Source: Natronospirales bacterium (GTDB taxonomy: Bacteria; Pseudomonadota; Gammaproteobacteria; Natronospirales; REEB76). Taken from it: 64,000 nucleotides of DNA. The notes below the pieces were generated by a model that was not told the DNA's origin, did no database searches, and saw nothing but the letters and a program-made list of their open reading frames with translations. This document shows positions 7,235 to 15,273 of this stretch, one piece after another. Each line of letters begins with the position of its first letter. Position 1 is the first letter of the stretch. A program made the translations under genes and the position numbers. The stretch covers positions 1 to 64,000 of the forward strand of contig JAKAXB010000005.1 of the NCBI GenBank assembly GCA_021816765.1, given 5' to 3'.

Positions 7235-9562
7235 CTAGGCGGCATGTGCCGTGGTTTTTTTGTTGACCTCGCCGGTCTGCGAGCGGCGCAGGCGCGCGAT
7301 CACATCGCGGTAGGCGGGAATCTTGGCGAGGGGCGAGCGCGCGCTGCCGGACACCAGCACGTTGCCTTCGGGCCAGTACATCTCCAGCGTGCCGGGACGC
7401 ACATCGGCGGTGAATACCCGGCCGGCATAGCGGCCATAGTCGTTTTCCAGCACCACACTATCGCCGTCGTGCAGGCCGAGTCGCCCGCGGTCAGCGGCAC
7501 TGATCATGACCGCATCCCGCGGCAGTCCGGTGGCTGGATCGCTTTCCTCGTGGACGTTGCTGTTGAACTGCTTGCCGCGCCGTTGTACCACCTGGAAGTT
7601 GTCTGCGGGCGGCTGCACCCCGGCGAGCGTGGTCGGTTGGAAGTGAGCTTTGCCGTCGGCGGTCGGAAACTTCCAGCCGGCGCACAGCAGGCGCCCGCCG
7701 TACTGGAAATTGTCACCCTCCCGCGTGAGTTTTTCGATGCCGGCATACATCGGTATCACGCGGGCGATTTCGGCGCGGATGGCGGCGGTGTCGGCGAAAC
7801 CGAGTTTATCCTGCCATTCGGGTCGTATGCGTCGTGCGAGTTCCATATATACCTGCCACTCGGGACGTGCCTCGCCGATGCGCGGTCCGGGAATCTCGGG
7901 ACTGAAGATGATGCGCCGTTCGGTGGTGGTTTCGGTCACACCTCCCGGCATCTCGTAACGGGTGGCCGCGGGCAGCAGCAGCACCGCATCCTGTCCCGGC
8001 TCGATGAACATCTGGGAGGAGGGCACGATGTCGAAGTGCACGCGCAACCTGATATGCGAGTAGGCGCCCAGGACGCGCTCCGGATCGGGCAGTACCTCGT
8101 GGAAGTCGCCGCCGGTTGCAAACAGGATGTCGGTGCCGCCGCGATCGGCCACCTCGATCATCTCGGCGGTGGTGAGTCCGACCTTGCCGGGCACCGGGAA
8201 GCCCCATAGCCCGGACAGCTTGCGGGCGTTATCCTCATTGACCGCGAGTCCGCCCGGGAAGGCCGTGGCATAGGCGCCCATCTCCGCGCCGCCCTGCACC
8301 CCGGAGTGACCGCGCACCGGCATCAGGCCGCAGCCTTCGCGTCCCACGAAGCCACGGGCCAGGGCCAGGTTCACGATCGAATAGACGTTGTCCTCGCCGC
8401 AGGCGTGCTGGGTGATGCCCATACCCCAGACGAACACCGCGCGCTCGGCCTCGCCGACCATGCGCGCGAAGGCCTCCATCTCCGCTTCCGACACTCCGCT
8501 GGAGCGCTCCAGCTCCGCCCAAGGCAGCGCCCGGGCCGCGGCGATCACCTTGTCGAAGTCGGTGGTGTGCTCGCGCACGAAGCTTTCCTTCATGAGACCG
8601 AGATCGGCCAGCTTGCGTAGTGCACCATTGAAGAATGCCACGTCGCCGCCCGGGCGCACCTGGAAGAAACGGTCGGTGAGGCGCGTGCCGAACAGCGCGC
8701 TCTCCAGGTCCGAGGGCACCCAGTTCAGTTCCATGGCGGGTTCGCGAAACGGGTTCACCACCGCCACTTTGGTGCCGGCCTTGCGTGCATAGAACAGGTA
8801 CTTGGTCATCATCGGCTGGTTGTTGGCGACGTTGGAGCCGACGAACACCACCAGATCGGTGCCGATCAGGTCCTTGTAGCTGCAGGTGGTGGCGGCCACG
8901 CCGAGCGCGGCCTTGAGGCCGAAGGTGCTGGGCGAGTGACAGATGCGCGCGGCGTTGTCCACGTTGTTGGTGCCGATGGCACGCGCCATTTTCTGGAAGG
9001 CGTAATAGTTCTCGTTGGGTTCGCCGCGGCTGGTCATGTAGAAATAGGTACGCTCCGGGGAGCTGGAGCGGATGCTTGCGGCAATCAGTCCCAGCGCTTC
9101 ATCCCAGCTCACGCGCCGGAAGCCGGCTTCACCCCGGCGGCGCAACATCGGGTAGGGGATGCGGCCGAGGGCGCGCAAGGCCTTGCCGCCGAGCTTGGCG
9201 AGTGCCGCAGCGTCGGCGAGCCGCGCAGCATTGAAGGCCGGCAACGTGCTGAGGCGCAGCAGGCGCAGGCGCACGTTGCACACATGGATGTTCTCCATGG
9301 TCCAGTCGTGCATGCCGGTGGTGCCGAGCGAGCAGCCGTCGCACACGCCATGGTTGAGGATGCGCCAAGCGTAGTCGAGGTTGTCGCGGTTCTCGCGCAG
9401 CGCGCGGAATATCTCGCGGAAGTTTTCCACTTGGCGCAGGGGCAGCCAGCTTGCCCACAGGGAGGGTTGCCAATGCCGGGCGGGTGGACGTACGGGATCA
9501 ATCGGGCGCGGTGGCCGCAGGGCCTCGCGTGCCAGCGACAGGACGGCACTGAGCCTGTTCAT
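7235..9562 (-). CDS. FdhF/YdeP-type molybdopterin oxidoreductase (putative formate dehydrogenase alpha subunit)
   Basis: The 775-residue protein is of the DMSO-reductase family, in the single-subunit FdhF/YdeP branch. A Cys-rich N-terminal motif (GVCDGCSLG, then HVCNVRLRLL) replaces the usual CxxC-x3-C cluster. The Mo-ligand region reads ARICHSPSTFG, with Cys rather than selenocysteine. The C-terminal MGD-binding domain (ISAADRGRLGLHDGDSVVLENDYGRYAGRV) is complete. There is no Tat signal, so it should be cytoplasmic. ATG at 9562 has GGGAGGG in front; further upstream the open frame is untranslated leader. Linkage to fdhD and mobA suggests formate oxidation, but the branch's physiological substrate is not settled. 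Confidence 0.88.
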   Translation of the reverse strand: MNRLSAVLSLAREALRPPRPIDPVRPPARHWQPSLWASWLPLRQVENFREIFRALRENRDNLDYAWRILNHGVCDGCSLGTTGMHDWTMENIHVCNVRLRLLRLSTLPAFNAARLADAAALAKLGGKALRALGRIPYPMLRRRGEAGFRRVSWDEALGLIAASIRSSSPERTYFYMTSRGEPNENYYAFQKMARAIGTNNVDNAARICHSPSTFGLKAALGVAATTCSYKDLIGTDLVVFVGSNVANNQPMMTKYLFYARKAGTKVAVVNPFREPAMELNWVPSDLESALFGTRLTDRFFQVRPGGDVAFFNGALRKLADLGLMKESFVREHTTDFDKVIAAARALPWAELERSSGVSEAEMEAFARMVGEAERAVFVWGMGITQHACGEDNVYSIVNLALARGFVGREGCGLMPVRGHSGVQGGAEMGAYATAFPGGLAVNEDNARKLSGLWGFPVPGKVGLTTAEMIEVADRGGTDILFATGGDFHEVLPDPERVLGAYSHIRLRVHFDIVPSSQMFIEPGQDAVLLLPAATRYEMPGGVTETTTERRIIFSPEIPGPRIGEARPEWQVYMELARRIRPEWQDKLGFADTAAIRAEIARVIPMYAGIEKLTREGDNFQYGGRLLCAGWKFPTADGKAHFQPTTLAGVQPPADNFQVVQRRGKQFNSNVHEESDPATGLPRDAVMISAADRGRLGLHDGDSVVLENDYGRYAGRVFTADVRPGTLEMYWPEGNVLVSGSARSPLAKIPAYRDVIARLRRSQTGEVNKKTTAHAA

Positions 9563-9734
9563 GGTTAACCCTCCCAAGGTCTTCTTAACAGGTGATCGTG
9601 CACCGTTGTAAACCCCCGGATGACGGCTGTCCAGAGCGTCGCAGAATGGCATGCATGCAGCCGCCCGACGCGGGCTTTTGCGACGGCCGCCTGTTCCTGC
9701 CTGCGGACCCCAGCTGCAGGGCGTGGCAGAACCG

Positions 9735-9749
9735 CCTCTTGACAAGAGG
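9735..9749. promoter_or_regulatory. Operator-like palindrome over a candidate promoter
   Basis: CCTCTTG-A-CAAGAGG is a perfect 7-base inverted repeat around one base. It embeds TTGACA (9739-9744), which with TACATA at 9763-9768 (18-base spacing) would make a promoter for the transporter-modABC operon. A protein bound to the palindrome would cover the -35 box. It lies in the 267-base gap shared with the divergent oxidoreductase operon. The regulator is unknown. Confidence 0.45.
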
Positions 9750-9829
9750 GACAGAGGGGGGGTACATACCGCGACTACTTGTGCGCGTGGCGCACGTTCC
9801 TCAGGCATCTCCTGAATTAAGGGGGCGTT

Positions 9830-11032
9830 ATGCTGAACCGGTGGTGGATTGCGGCGGGGGGCGTGCTCATGCAGCTCGCTCTGGGTGCGGTGTATGCGTG
9901 GAGCGTGTTCGTCAAGCCACTGGCGACCTCGTTCGGATGGAACATTGCACAAATCACACTGACATTTTCAATTGCCATTCTAGTACTTGGGTTGGGTGCT
10001 TTTTTTGGCGGGCTGTGGATGAACCGCAAGGGACCGCGCGTGGTGGGAATCGCGGCGGGGGTTCTGTATGGACTCGGCGTGCTGCTGGCGAGTTTGTCCG
10101 CACATAAACTGGGCGTGCTGTATTTGACCTACGGCGTGCTCGGCGGCTTGGGGGTCGGTCTCGGTTATATCGTGCCGGTGGCGACCCTGGTCAAGTGGTT
10201 CCCGGACAAGCGCGGCTTGATCACCGGCATTGCGGTGGCGGGCTTTGGCGCCGGCGCGTTGATCACCGCCCCGGTTGCCGCCTGGCTGATCAACCAAGTC
10301 GGCGTACTCGAAACCTTCAGGATCCTCGGCATCATTTATTTCTTCATGGTGACCATCGGCGCGCTGGTCATGCGCAATCCGCCCGCAGGGTGGGCGCCGC
10401 AGGGCTGGACGCCCTCGGAACGCATGCAGTCGCAGCGCAGCGCACGTGATTACACCTTCAAGGAAGCACTAGGCACCTGGCAGTGGTACGCGCTGTGGGG
10501 AATCCTGTTCCTTAACGTGTTCGCCGGCATCAGCATCATTTCCCAGGCGGCGCCCATGGCCCAGCAGCTCACCGGGGTTACGGCGCTGGTCGCGGCCGGC
10601 ATGGTGGGCATCATCTCCATCGCCAACGGTACCGGGCGGCTGGCTTGGGCCTGGTTGTCGGATGCCATCGGGCGACGCAACGTGTTTATCACTATGTACC
10701 TTCTGCAGGTGCTGATCTTCTTTGCGATTCCCTACATGCATGGTTTTGCGCTGTTAACGAGTCTCGCCTTTATCGTGCTGCTCTGCTACGGCGGCGGGTT
10801 TGGCACCATGCCGGCATTTGCCACCGACTATTTCGGTTCGAAGAACATCGGACCAATCTATGGGCTGATGCTGACTGCCTGGGGCTTTGGCGGGGTGCTG
10901 GGGCCGATGCTCACCGCTTTCCTGCGTGAGAGCACCGGCGGCTACGCACAGGCACTGCACATCATTGCGGTGGTTCTGCTGCTCGCCACGATTCTTCCGA
11001 TCGTGGTGCGGCGCCCGGCAAGCAGCGCCTAG
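9830..11032 (+). CDS. MFS transporter of the oxalate/formate antiporter (OFA) family
   Basis: The 400-residue inner-membrane protein has twelve predicted helices. It has the OFA-type opening WWIAAGGVLMQLALGAVYAW, the loop motif KWFPDKRGLITGIAVAGFG, and the second-half FGTMPAFATDYFGSKNIG. These features match OxlT-like carboxylate carriers. It is divergent from the FdhF-type oxidoreductase and directly upstream of modA (the stop overlaps an alternative GTG start for modA). It may therefore bring formate or oxalate to the molybdoenzyme; the substrate is inferred from context. GGGGG lies 4-9 bases before its ATG. Confidence 0.85.
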   Translation: MLNRWWIAAGGVLMQLALGAVYAWSVFVKPLATSFGWNIAQITLTFSIAILVLGLGAFFGGLWMNRKGPRVVGIAAGVLYGLGVLLASLSAHKLGVLYLTYGVLGGLGVGLGYIVPVATLVKWFPDKRGLITGIAVAGFGAGALITAPVAAWLINQVGVLETFRILGIIYFFMVTIGALVMRNPPAGWAPQGWTPSERMQSQRSARDYTFKEALGTWQWYALWGILFLNVFAGISIISQAAPMAQQLTGVTALVAAGMVGIISIANGTGRLAWAWLSDAIGRRNVFITMYLLQVLIFFAIPYMHGFALLTSLAFIVLLCYGGGFGTMPAFATDYFGSKNIGPIYGLMLTAWGFGGVLGPMLTAFLRESTGGYAQALHIIAVVLLLATILPIVVRRPASSA

Positions 11033-11076
11033 TGCAGGTGAGCCGCGCGCATCGGATCCATCCGCAACGGAACGGA

Positions 11077-11886
11077 ATGTTTGCCGGAAAGTGGGCAAGG
11101 TGGTGCGCGGTTATCCTGCTCGCGTTTTCTTTTAACGCGGGTGCGGATGCGCAGGTACGGGTTCCGCAGGAGGCACTACGGGTCGCCGTAGCGGCTGATT
11201 TCTACAGGCCGCTTCAGGTAGTGGCCAGCGCCTTCACCCGCGAGTCCGGTATCCGTGTCATTGTGAGCCCCGGTTCTTCCGGCGGACTCTATGCCCAGAT
11301 CACGAACGCGGCTCCTTATGATATTTTTCTGTCGGCGGATGCGGAATATCCGCGCCGGCTTGTGGCAGCCGGGCTGGCCGCGGGCCCGAGCCGCTTCACT
11401 TACGCTCTCGGCGTGCTGGTGCTGTGGGGCGGGCAGGCTCGCCCACCGGCCGGGCCGGCGGCGCTTCGCGATGCGCGCTTCGCGCATGTGGCGCTGGCCA
11501 ATCCACGCCTCGCACCCTACGGGCGGGCGGCGCAGGAAGTGCTTGCGCGGCTCGGCGTTCTTGAACCGCTGCGCTCACGGCTCGTCTTCGGCGAGGATGT
11601 GGGGCAGACGCTGCAATTCGCCCTGAGCGGCGCGGCGCAGTATGCCTTCGTATCGCGTGCGCAGCTGCTGGCCGCCGGTCTGTGGCAGCGCGGCTCGCAC
11701 TGGCTTGTGCCGGCAACTCTGTACACGCCGATTGAACAGCAGGCAGTGTTGCTGGTACACGCCCGGGATCCGGAGGCGGCACGCCGGTTCCTGCGATTTC
11801 TGCGCGGACCGGCCCGCCCCCTAATCATGCGACTCGGCTACCGCCTGCCGCAAGCTGCAGGATTCCAACCGCCTGCCCACCGGTGA
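11077..11886 (+). CDS. modA: Molybdate ABC transporter, periplasmic binding protein
   Basis: A signal peptide (about residues 1-25 from ATG 11077: charged start, AVILLAFSF core, ADA cut site) leads into LRVAVAADFYRPLQVVASAF and VIVSPGSSGGLYAQI. These are the oxyanion-binding loops of ModA, whose Ser side chains and backbone amides hold molybdate. DIFLSADAEYP and SGAAQYAFVSRAQL are also family marks. A GTG at 11032 overlapping the MFS stop is an alternative start, but it would put 15 extra residues before the signal peptide. The stop overlaps the modB GTG start (GTGA). Confidence 0.92.
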   Translation: MFAGKWARWCAVILLAFSFNAGADAQVRVPQEALRVAVAADFYRPLQVVASAFTRESGIRVIVSPGSSGGLYAQITNAAPYDIFLSADAEYPRRLVAAGLAAGPSRFTYALGVLVLWGGQARPPAGPAALRDARFAHVALANPRLAPYGRAAQEVLARLGVLEPLRSRLVFGEDVGQTLQFALSGAAQYAFVSRAQLLAAGLWQRGSHWLVPATLYTPIEQQAVLLVHARDPEAARRFLRFLRGPARPLIMRLGYRLPQAAGFQPPAHR

Positions 11887-12563
11887 GCACTTCGACACCA
11901 TTCGCGATGTTTGATTGGTCACCTCTGGTTCTGAGTCTGGAACTCGCCGTGGTCACGACCGTCTTGCTACTGCTCGCCGGAATCCCGCTCGCCTGGTGGC
12001 TGGTGCGGCGCAAGACTCTTGTGCGCCGCGTCGCCTACGCGCTGGTGGCTCTGCCGCTCGCCCTGCCGCCAACCGTGCTCGGTTTTTATCTGCTACTGGC
12101 GCTCGGTCCGCACGGACCGCTGGGCGCGCTTGCGGTGCACTGGACCGGTGCGAGCTTTGCGTTTACTTTCTCCGGTCTGGTGATCGCCTCCATGGTGTAT
12201 TCTCTGCCGCTGGTGGTGCAGCCGCTGACTTCAGGGTTTGAGCGGCTGGATGCACGCCACCTGGAGACCGCGGCACTGCTCGGTGCCGGTCCCTGGGATC
12301 GGCTGGTGAGCGTAGTGGTGCCGTTATTGCGCGCCGACCTGCTGACAGCCAGCGTGCTCGGCTTTATCCATACTTTCGGCGAGTTCGGTGTGGTGCTGAT
12401 GGTTGGCGGTGATATCCCCGGCCGGACGCGCGTGCTGTCACTGGCGATTTACGATCACGTGCAGGCGCTCGAATACCACCAGGCGGATCTGCTGTCGGCG
12501 GTCGCTGTCGGCATGAGCTTCACGGCGCTGCTGCTGCTTTATCTTGCGCAGGGGCGGCGCTGA
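11883..12563 (+). CDS. modB: Molybdate ABC transporter, permease
   Basis: The 226-residue inner-membrane permease has five to six helices and the ABC-coupling (EAA) loop, here ETAALLGAGPWDRLVSVVVPLLRADL. The PLALPPTVLGFYLL and FAHTFGEFGVVLMVGG-like segments (FIHTFGEFGVVLMVGG here) are the ModB signatures. Translation starts at a GTG overlapping the modA stop. It is followed after 5 bases by the ATPase gene. Confidence 0.94.
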   Translation: MSTSTPFAMFDWSPLVLSLELAVVTTVLLLLAGIPLAWWLVRRKTLVRRVAYALVALPLALPPTVLGFYLLLALGPHGPLGALAVHWTGASFAFTFSGLVIASMVYSLPLVVQPLTSGFERLDARHLETAALLGAGPWDRLVSVVVPLLRADLLTASVLGFIHTFGEFGVVLMVGGDIPGRTRVLSLAIYDHVQALEYHQADLLSAVAVGMSFTALLLLYLAQGRR

Positions 12564-12568
12564 CCGGC

Positions 12569-13645
12569 GTGCTCGCGTTCTGCGTGCGGCTGCGGCAGGG
12601 GGCATTTGTGCTGGAGGCGCAGGGCGATTTGCCGGCGCAGGGGCGCAGCGTAATCTTCGGACCTTCCGGTGCGGGCAAGACCACGCTGCTCAGGCTCCTT
12701 GCTGGCCTCAATCATGGCGCGGAGGCGCGGGTTTTTTACCGGGATGAACTCTGGGAGGACCGGGATCGGCACATTTTCATCCCGCCGCACCGCCGCCGCG
12801 TCGGCTTGGTATTTCAGCATCCGGTTTTCCTGCCCGGCTGCACGGTGGAGGAAGCGTTGCGCTACGCATGGCGCCGCTGCCCGGCTGCGGAGCGTCGCGT
12901 CGGCTTTGCCGATACTGTCGAGCGCTTCAGGCTCGGTCCGCTGCTCTTGCGGAAGGCGGACACCCTCTCTGGCGGGGAGCGCCAGCGCGTGGCGCTGGTG
13001 CGGGCACTGCTTGCTTCACCACGTCTGCTGCTGCTTGATGAGCCGTTCTCCGGGATTGACGAGGAGGCGCGTGCGGCGCTGCTGCATGAGCTTGAAGAAC
13101 TGCAGGCCGCCCTGGTTTTGCCCATGGTGTACGTAACCCATGCGGCACGGGAGGCGGTGCTTTTCGGCGAGCATTTGTTGCTGCTGGAGGATGGCCGGGT
13201 CCGCGCCTTGGGTCCGGCGGATGACTTGATGGCGGATGTTTCCTTGCCGCTCGCCCGCCGCCCCGATGCGGCGGTCGCGATCAATGCCGAATTTGTCCAG
13301 CACGATGCACAGGACCGGGTGAGCCGCCTGACTTTTGCCGGCGGCGAATTCTGGGTGAGCGAAAATCTCCCGCGCGCACGCGGCGTCCGGCGACGCGTGC
13401 TCGTGCATGCCCGGGATGTGAGCCTGGCGCGCGAGCGCCCGCAGGCGACGAGCATACTCAATGTCCTGCCGGCACGCGTCGTCGCGCTCGCTGAACTGCC
13501 GGATGCCGCAGTCGTGGTTTCCCTGCGCATCGGCGCCAGCCCCCTGCTCGCCCGCGTGAGCCGTCGTTCGGCGCGTGAGCTGGGTCTGCAGCCGGGATTT
13601 TCCGTGTATGCACAGATCAAGAGCGTGGCGATGCTGAGCAGTTGA
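12569..13645 (+). CDS. modC: Molybdate ABC transporter, ATPase
   Basis: ModC powers molybdate uptake. It shows Walker A GPSGAGKTTLL (residues about 31-41), the signature LSGGERQRVAL, Walker B LLLLDEPFSGID and the H-loop YVTHAAREA. Beyond residue about 285 comes the ModC-specific molybdate-binding (TOBE/Mop) domain, with ILNVLPARVV and LLARVSRRSARELGLQPG. The GTG start lies 5 bases past modB. At 358 residues it is the normal size. No stem-loop terminator is visible in the 26 bases separating it from the convergent moeB. Confidence 0.94.
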   Translation: MLAFCVRLRQGAFVLEAQGDLPAQGRSVIFGPSGAGKTTLLRLLAGLNHGAEARVFYRDELWEDRDRHIFIPPHRRRVGLVFQHPVFLPGCTVEEALRYAWRRCPAAERRVGFADTVERFRLGPLLLRKADTLSGGERQRVALVRALLASPRLLLLDEPFSGIDEEARAALLHELEELQAALVLPMVYVTHAAREAVLFGEHLLLLEDGRVRALGPADDLMADVSLPLARRPDAAVAINAEFVQHDAQDRVSRLTFAGGEFWVSENLPRARGVRRRVLVHARDVSLARERPQATSILNVLPARVVALAELPDAAVVVSLRIGASPLLARVSRRSARELGLQPGFSVYAQIKSVAMLSS

Positions 13646-13671
13646 GCGGTGCGGTATACGCCAAATTGTTA

Positions 13672-14415
13672 TTACGCCACCGGCCGATTCCGGCATGCCG
13701 GGCAGTCGGGCCGGCGGTCAATGGCGAACACAGTGATACGGCCGTTGCGCGCATCGTAGCGCAGCAGCCGTCCGGTTAAAGGTATGCCGGTTCCGGTCAG
13801 GAGTTTCAGCGTCTCCACGGCTTGCAGACTCCCGATCACCCCCACAAGGGGACCGAGCACGCCGCCGCGTTCGCAGTTCTCGATCGATTCCCGGGTATCC
13901 GGGTGCAGACAGGTGAGGCAGGGACTCTCGCATCTGCGCAGATCAAAAATGGCGAGCCGCCCCTCCCAGCGTAAAGCCGCGCCGGAAACCAACGGGCGGC
14001 GGTGGGTGATGCAGGCCGCATTGACCGCGGCCCGCGTGACGAAGTTATCGCTGCCGTCGAGCACAATATCGCTCGTCGCGACGGCTGTCTCAAGCGCCGC
14101 TCCGGCGAGCCGTGTATCGAGTACCTCGACTCCAATTGAAGGGTTGAGTGCCAGCAGTGCAGCGTGCGCCACCTGTACCTTGCGTTGTCCCAAGTCCGCC
14201 GTCCGGTACAAGATTTGACGTTGCAGGTTGGTTTCATCCACGGTGTCGAAGTCAGCGAGCAGTAACCGGCCGATGCCGGCGGCGGCGAGGTACAGCGCGG
14301 CGGCAGAACCCAGCCCCCCCAGCCCGACGATGAGTGCGCTCGCACGGGCGAGTCGTGCCTGCGCGGTTTCCCCGAAGTCAGGCAGCACCAGGTGCCTGGC
14401 ATAACGATGGCTCAT
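13672..14415 (-). CDS. moeB: Molybdopterin-synthase adenylyltransferase
   Basis: MoeB adenylates the C-terminal Gly of MoaD so that it can be sulfurated. The 247-residue protein begins RYARHLVLPDFG and carries the ATP-binding loop VGLGGLGSAAALYLAAAGIG and DFDTVDETNLQRQILY. It has DGSDNFVTRAAVN, and two zinc-binding Cys pairs, CLTC and CPAC. The frame is open 31 codons further, but the ATG at 14415 places the family start correctly. ThiF could look alike; the chain of Moco genes makes MoeB the better name. Confidence 0.9.
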   Translation of the reverse strand: MSHRYARHLVLPDFGETAQARLARASALIVGLGGLGSAAALYLAAAGIGRLLLADFDTVDETNLQRQILYRTADLGQRKVQVAHAALLALNPSIGVEVLDTRLAGAALETAVATSDIVLDGSDNFVTRAAVNAACITHRRPLVSGAALRWEGRLAIFDLRRCESPCLTCLHPDTRESIENCERGGVLGPLVGVIGSLQAVETLKLLTGTGIPLTGRLLRYDARNGRITVFAIDRRPDCPACRNRPVA

Positions 14416-15115
14416 GTTCTCAGGCCGGTAGGACAAAAAGTTCTCGCTATAGAGGCTTCCTGGTTGCGAGAATCCTGAATTGCGGTGATGCCGCTGGATT
14501 AAAGTCATCTAATGATACGCCGCTGATATTGAGCCCGATATCCCAGGCACAGGCTCCGCCAAAGTCCCTAGAATACATAAGTTTCGTGCCGTACCTTGAG
14601 TGTAGTGCAAGGGCCCACGGAAACACCACACACCCGGCATAAGTGGAGCCGCCAACCAAGGGCATCGCAATCAACACCGCCGCATTCTGTGCAGCCGAGA
14701 GTAAAACCCAACAGAAACGCTGAACATTCGGCAAGAGGTTCTCCAAATCTCGCACGGTCTAATGCAATGAAGGAGAATATTTCAGATAAATCAATGAGGC
14801 ACGACCTGTCTGGCTCGCTGCCAAGTGTTCCTGGTCTGACAAAGCACGGTCATCCCAATGTGTTGCCCGGGTCCGTACATTCCTGTGCGGGCGCTTATCC
14901 GGATTGACCGGCTTGTTTGCTTGGCCGGACGATAGAAAACCGTATGCTTCCTGTACCCATCAACAGCCTGTTTTTCAAGCACTTACCTCCCAAGTTTGTA
15001 TAATGGCGGTAGAGGGCGGGCCTCGCCGCAGTCGCGGGCACACAGGTTTTCTCAAGTCTTTGATATACTTGGAAAATCATGTAATCGGGTGGATGACCCC
15101 AAGCGGCCGTTCTTG
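14416..15115. other. Gene-poor gap between moeB and tRNA-Leu
   Basis: About 700 bases without a recognisable gene. Base composition looks less GC-rich than the flanking genes. A 102-codon minus-strand frame (14447-14755) is listed separately as doubtful. Near the right end are two -10-like elements, TATAAT at 14999-15004 and TATACT at 15064-15069; the latter is 46 bases before tRNA-Leu and could start the tRNA/tig transcript, though neither has a clear -35 box. Confidence 0.5.
14447..14755 (-). CDS. Doubtful hypothetical ORF
   Basis: A 102-codon frame opens at a GTG (14755) directly after an in-frame stop, with no good ribosome site. The product has a hydrophobic stretch around residues 17-50 and a C-terminus (SLDDFNPAASPQFRILATRK) vaguely like the tail of a SAM methyltransferase; I cannot place it in a family. 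It may be a remnant of a lost gene or chance coding. It lies in the gap of different composition. Confidence 0.18.
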   Translation of the reverse strand: MRDLENLLPNVQRFCWVLLSAAQNAAVLIAMPLVGGSTYAGCVVFPWALALHSRYGTKLMYSRDFGGACAWDIGLNISGVSLDDFNPAASPQFRILATRKPL

Positions 15116-15200
15116 GCGAAAGTGGCGGAACTGGTAGACGCGCTGGATTTAGGTTCCAGTGGGGCAACCCGTGAGAGTTCGAGTCTCTCCTTTCGCACCA
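15116..15200 (+). tRNA. tRNA-Leu (anticodon UAG)
   Basis: The 85-base cloverleaf has acceptor stem GCGAAAG/CTTTCGC, discriminator A and an encoded CCA (15198-15200). It has the long variable arm of a class II tRNA and the T arm GAGAGTTCGAGTCTCTC. The anticodon loop TTTAGGT reads CUA leucine codons. It lies 73 bases ahead of the trigger-factor start and may share a transcript with it. Confidence 0.97.
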
Positions 15201-15273
15201 GTGCGCGGCGGCAGGCTTTTTGAAACTATGCGATCCGGCTCCAGCCGGGTTGCTTAATCGAGGTAATCAGTCC

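Noticed and set aside
9563-9952. N-terminal extension of the FdhF/YdeP-type protein
   Set aside because: The added 130 residues have no similarity, cross the divergent promoter region and overlap the transporter; ATG 9562 has a strong ribosome site.
14596-14907. 103-codon plus-strand frame in the moeB-tRNA gap
   Set aside because: No family resemblance, no ribosome site, Ser/His/Pro-rich composition typical of chance frames.
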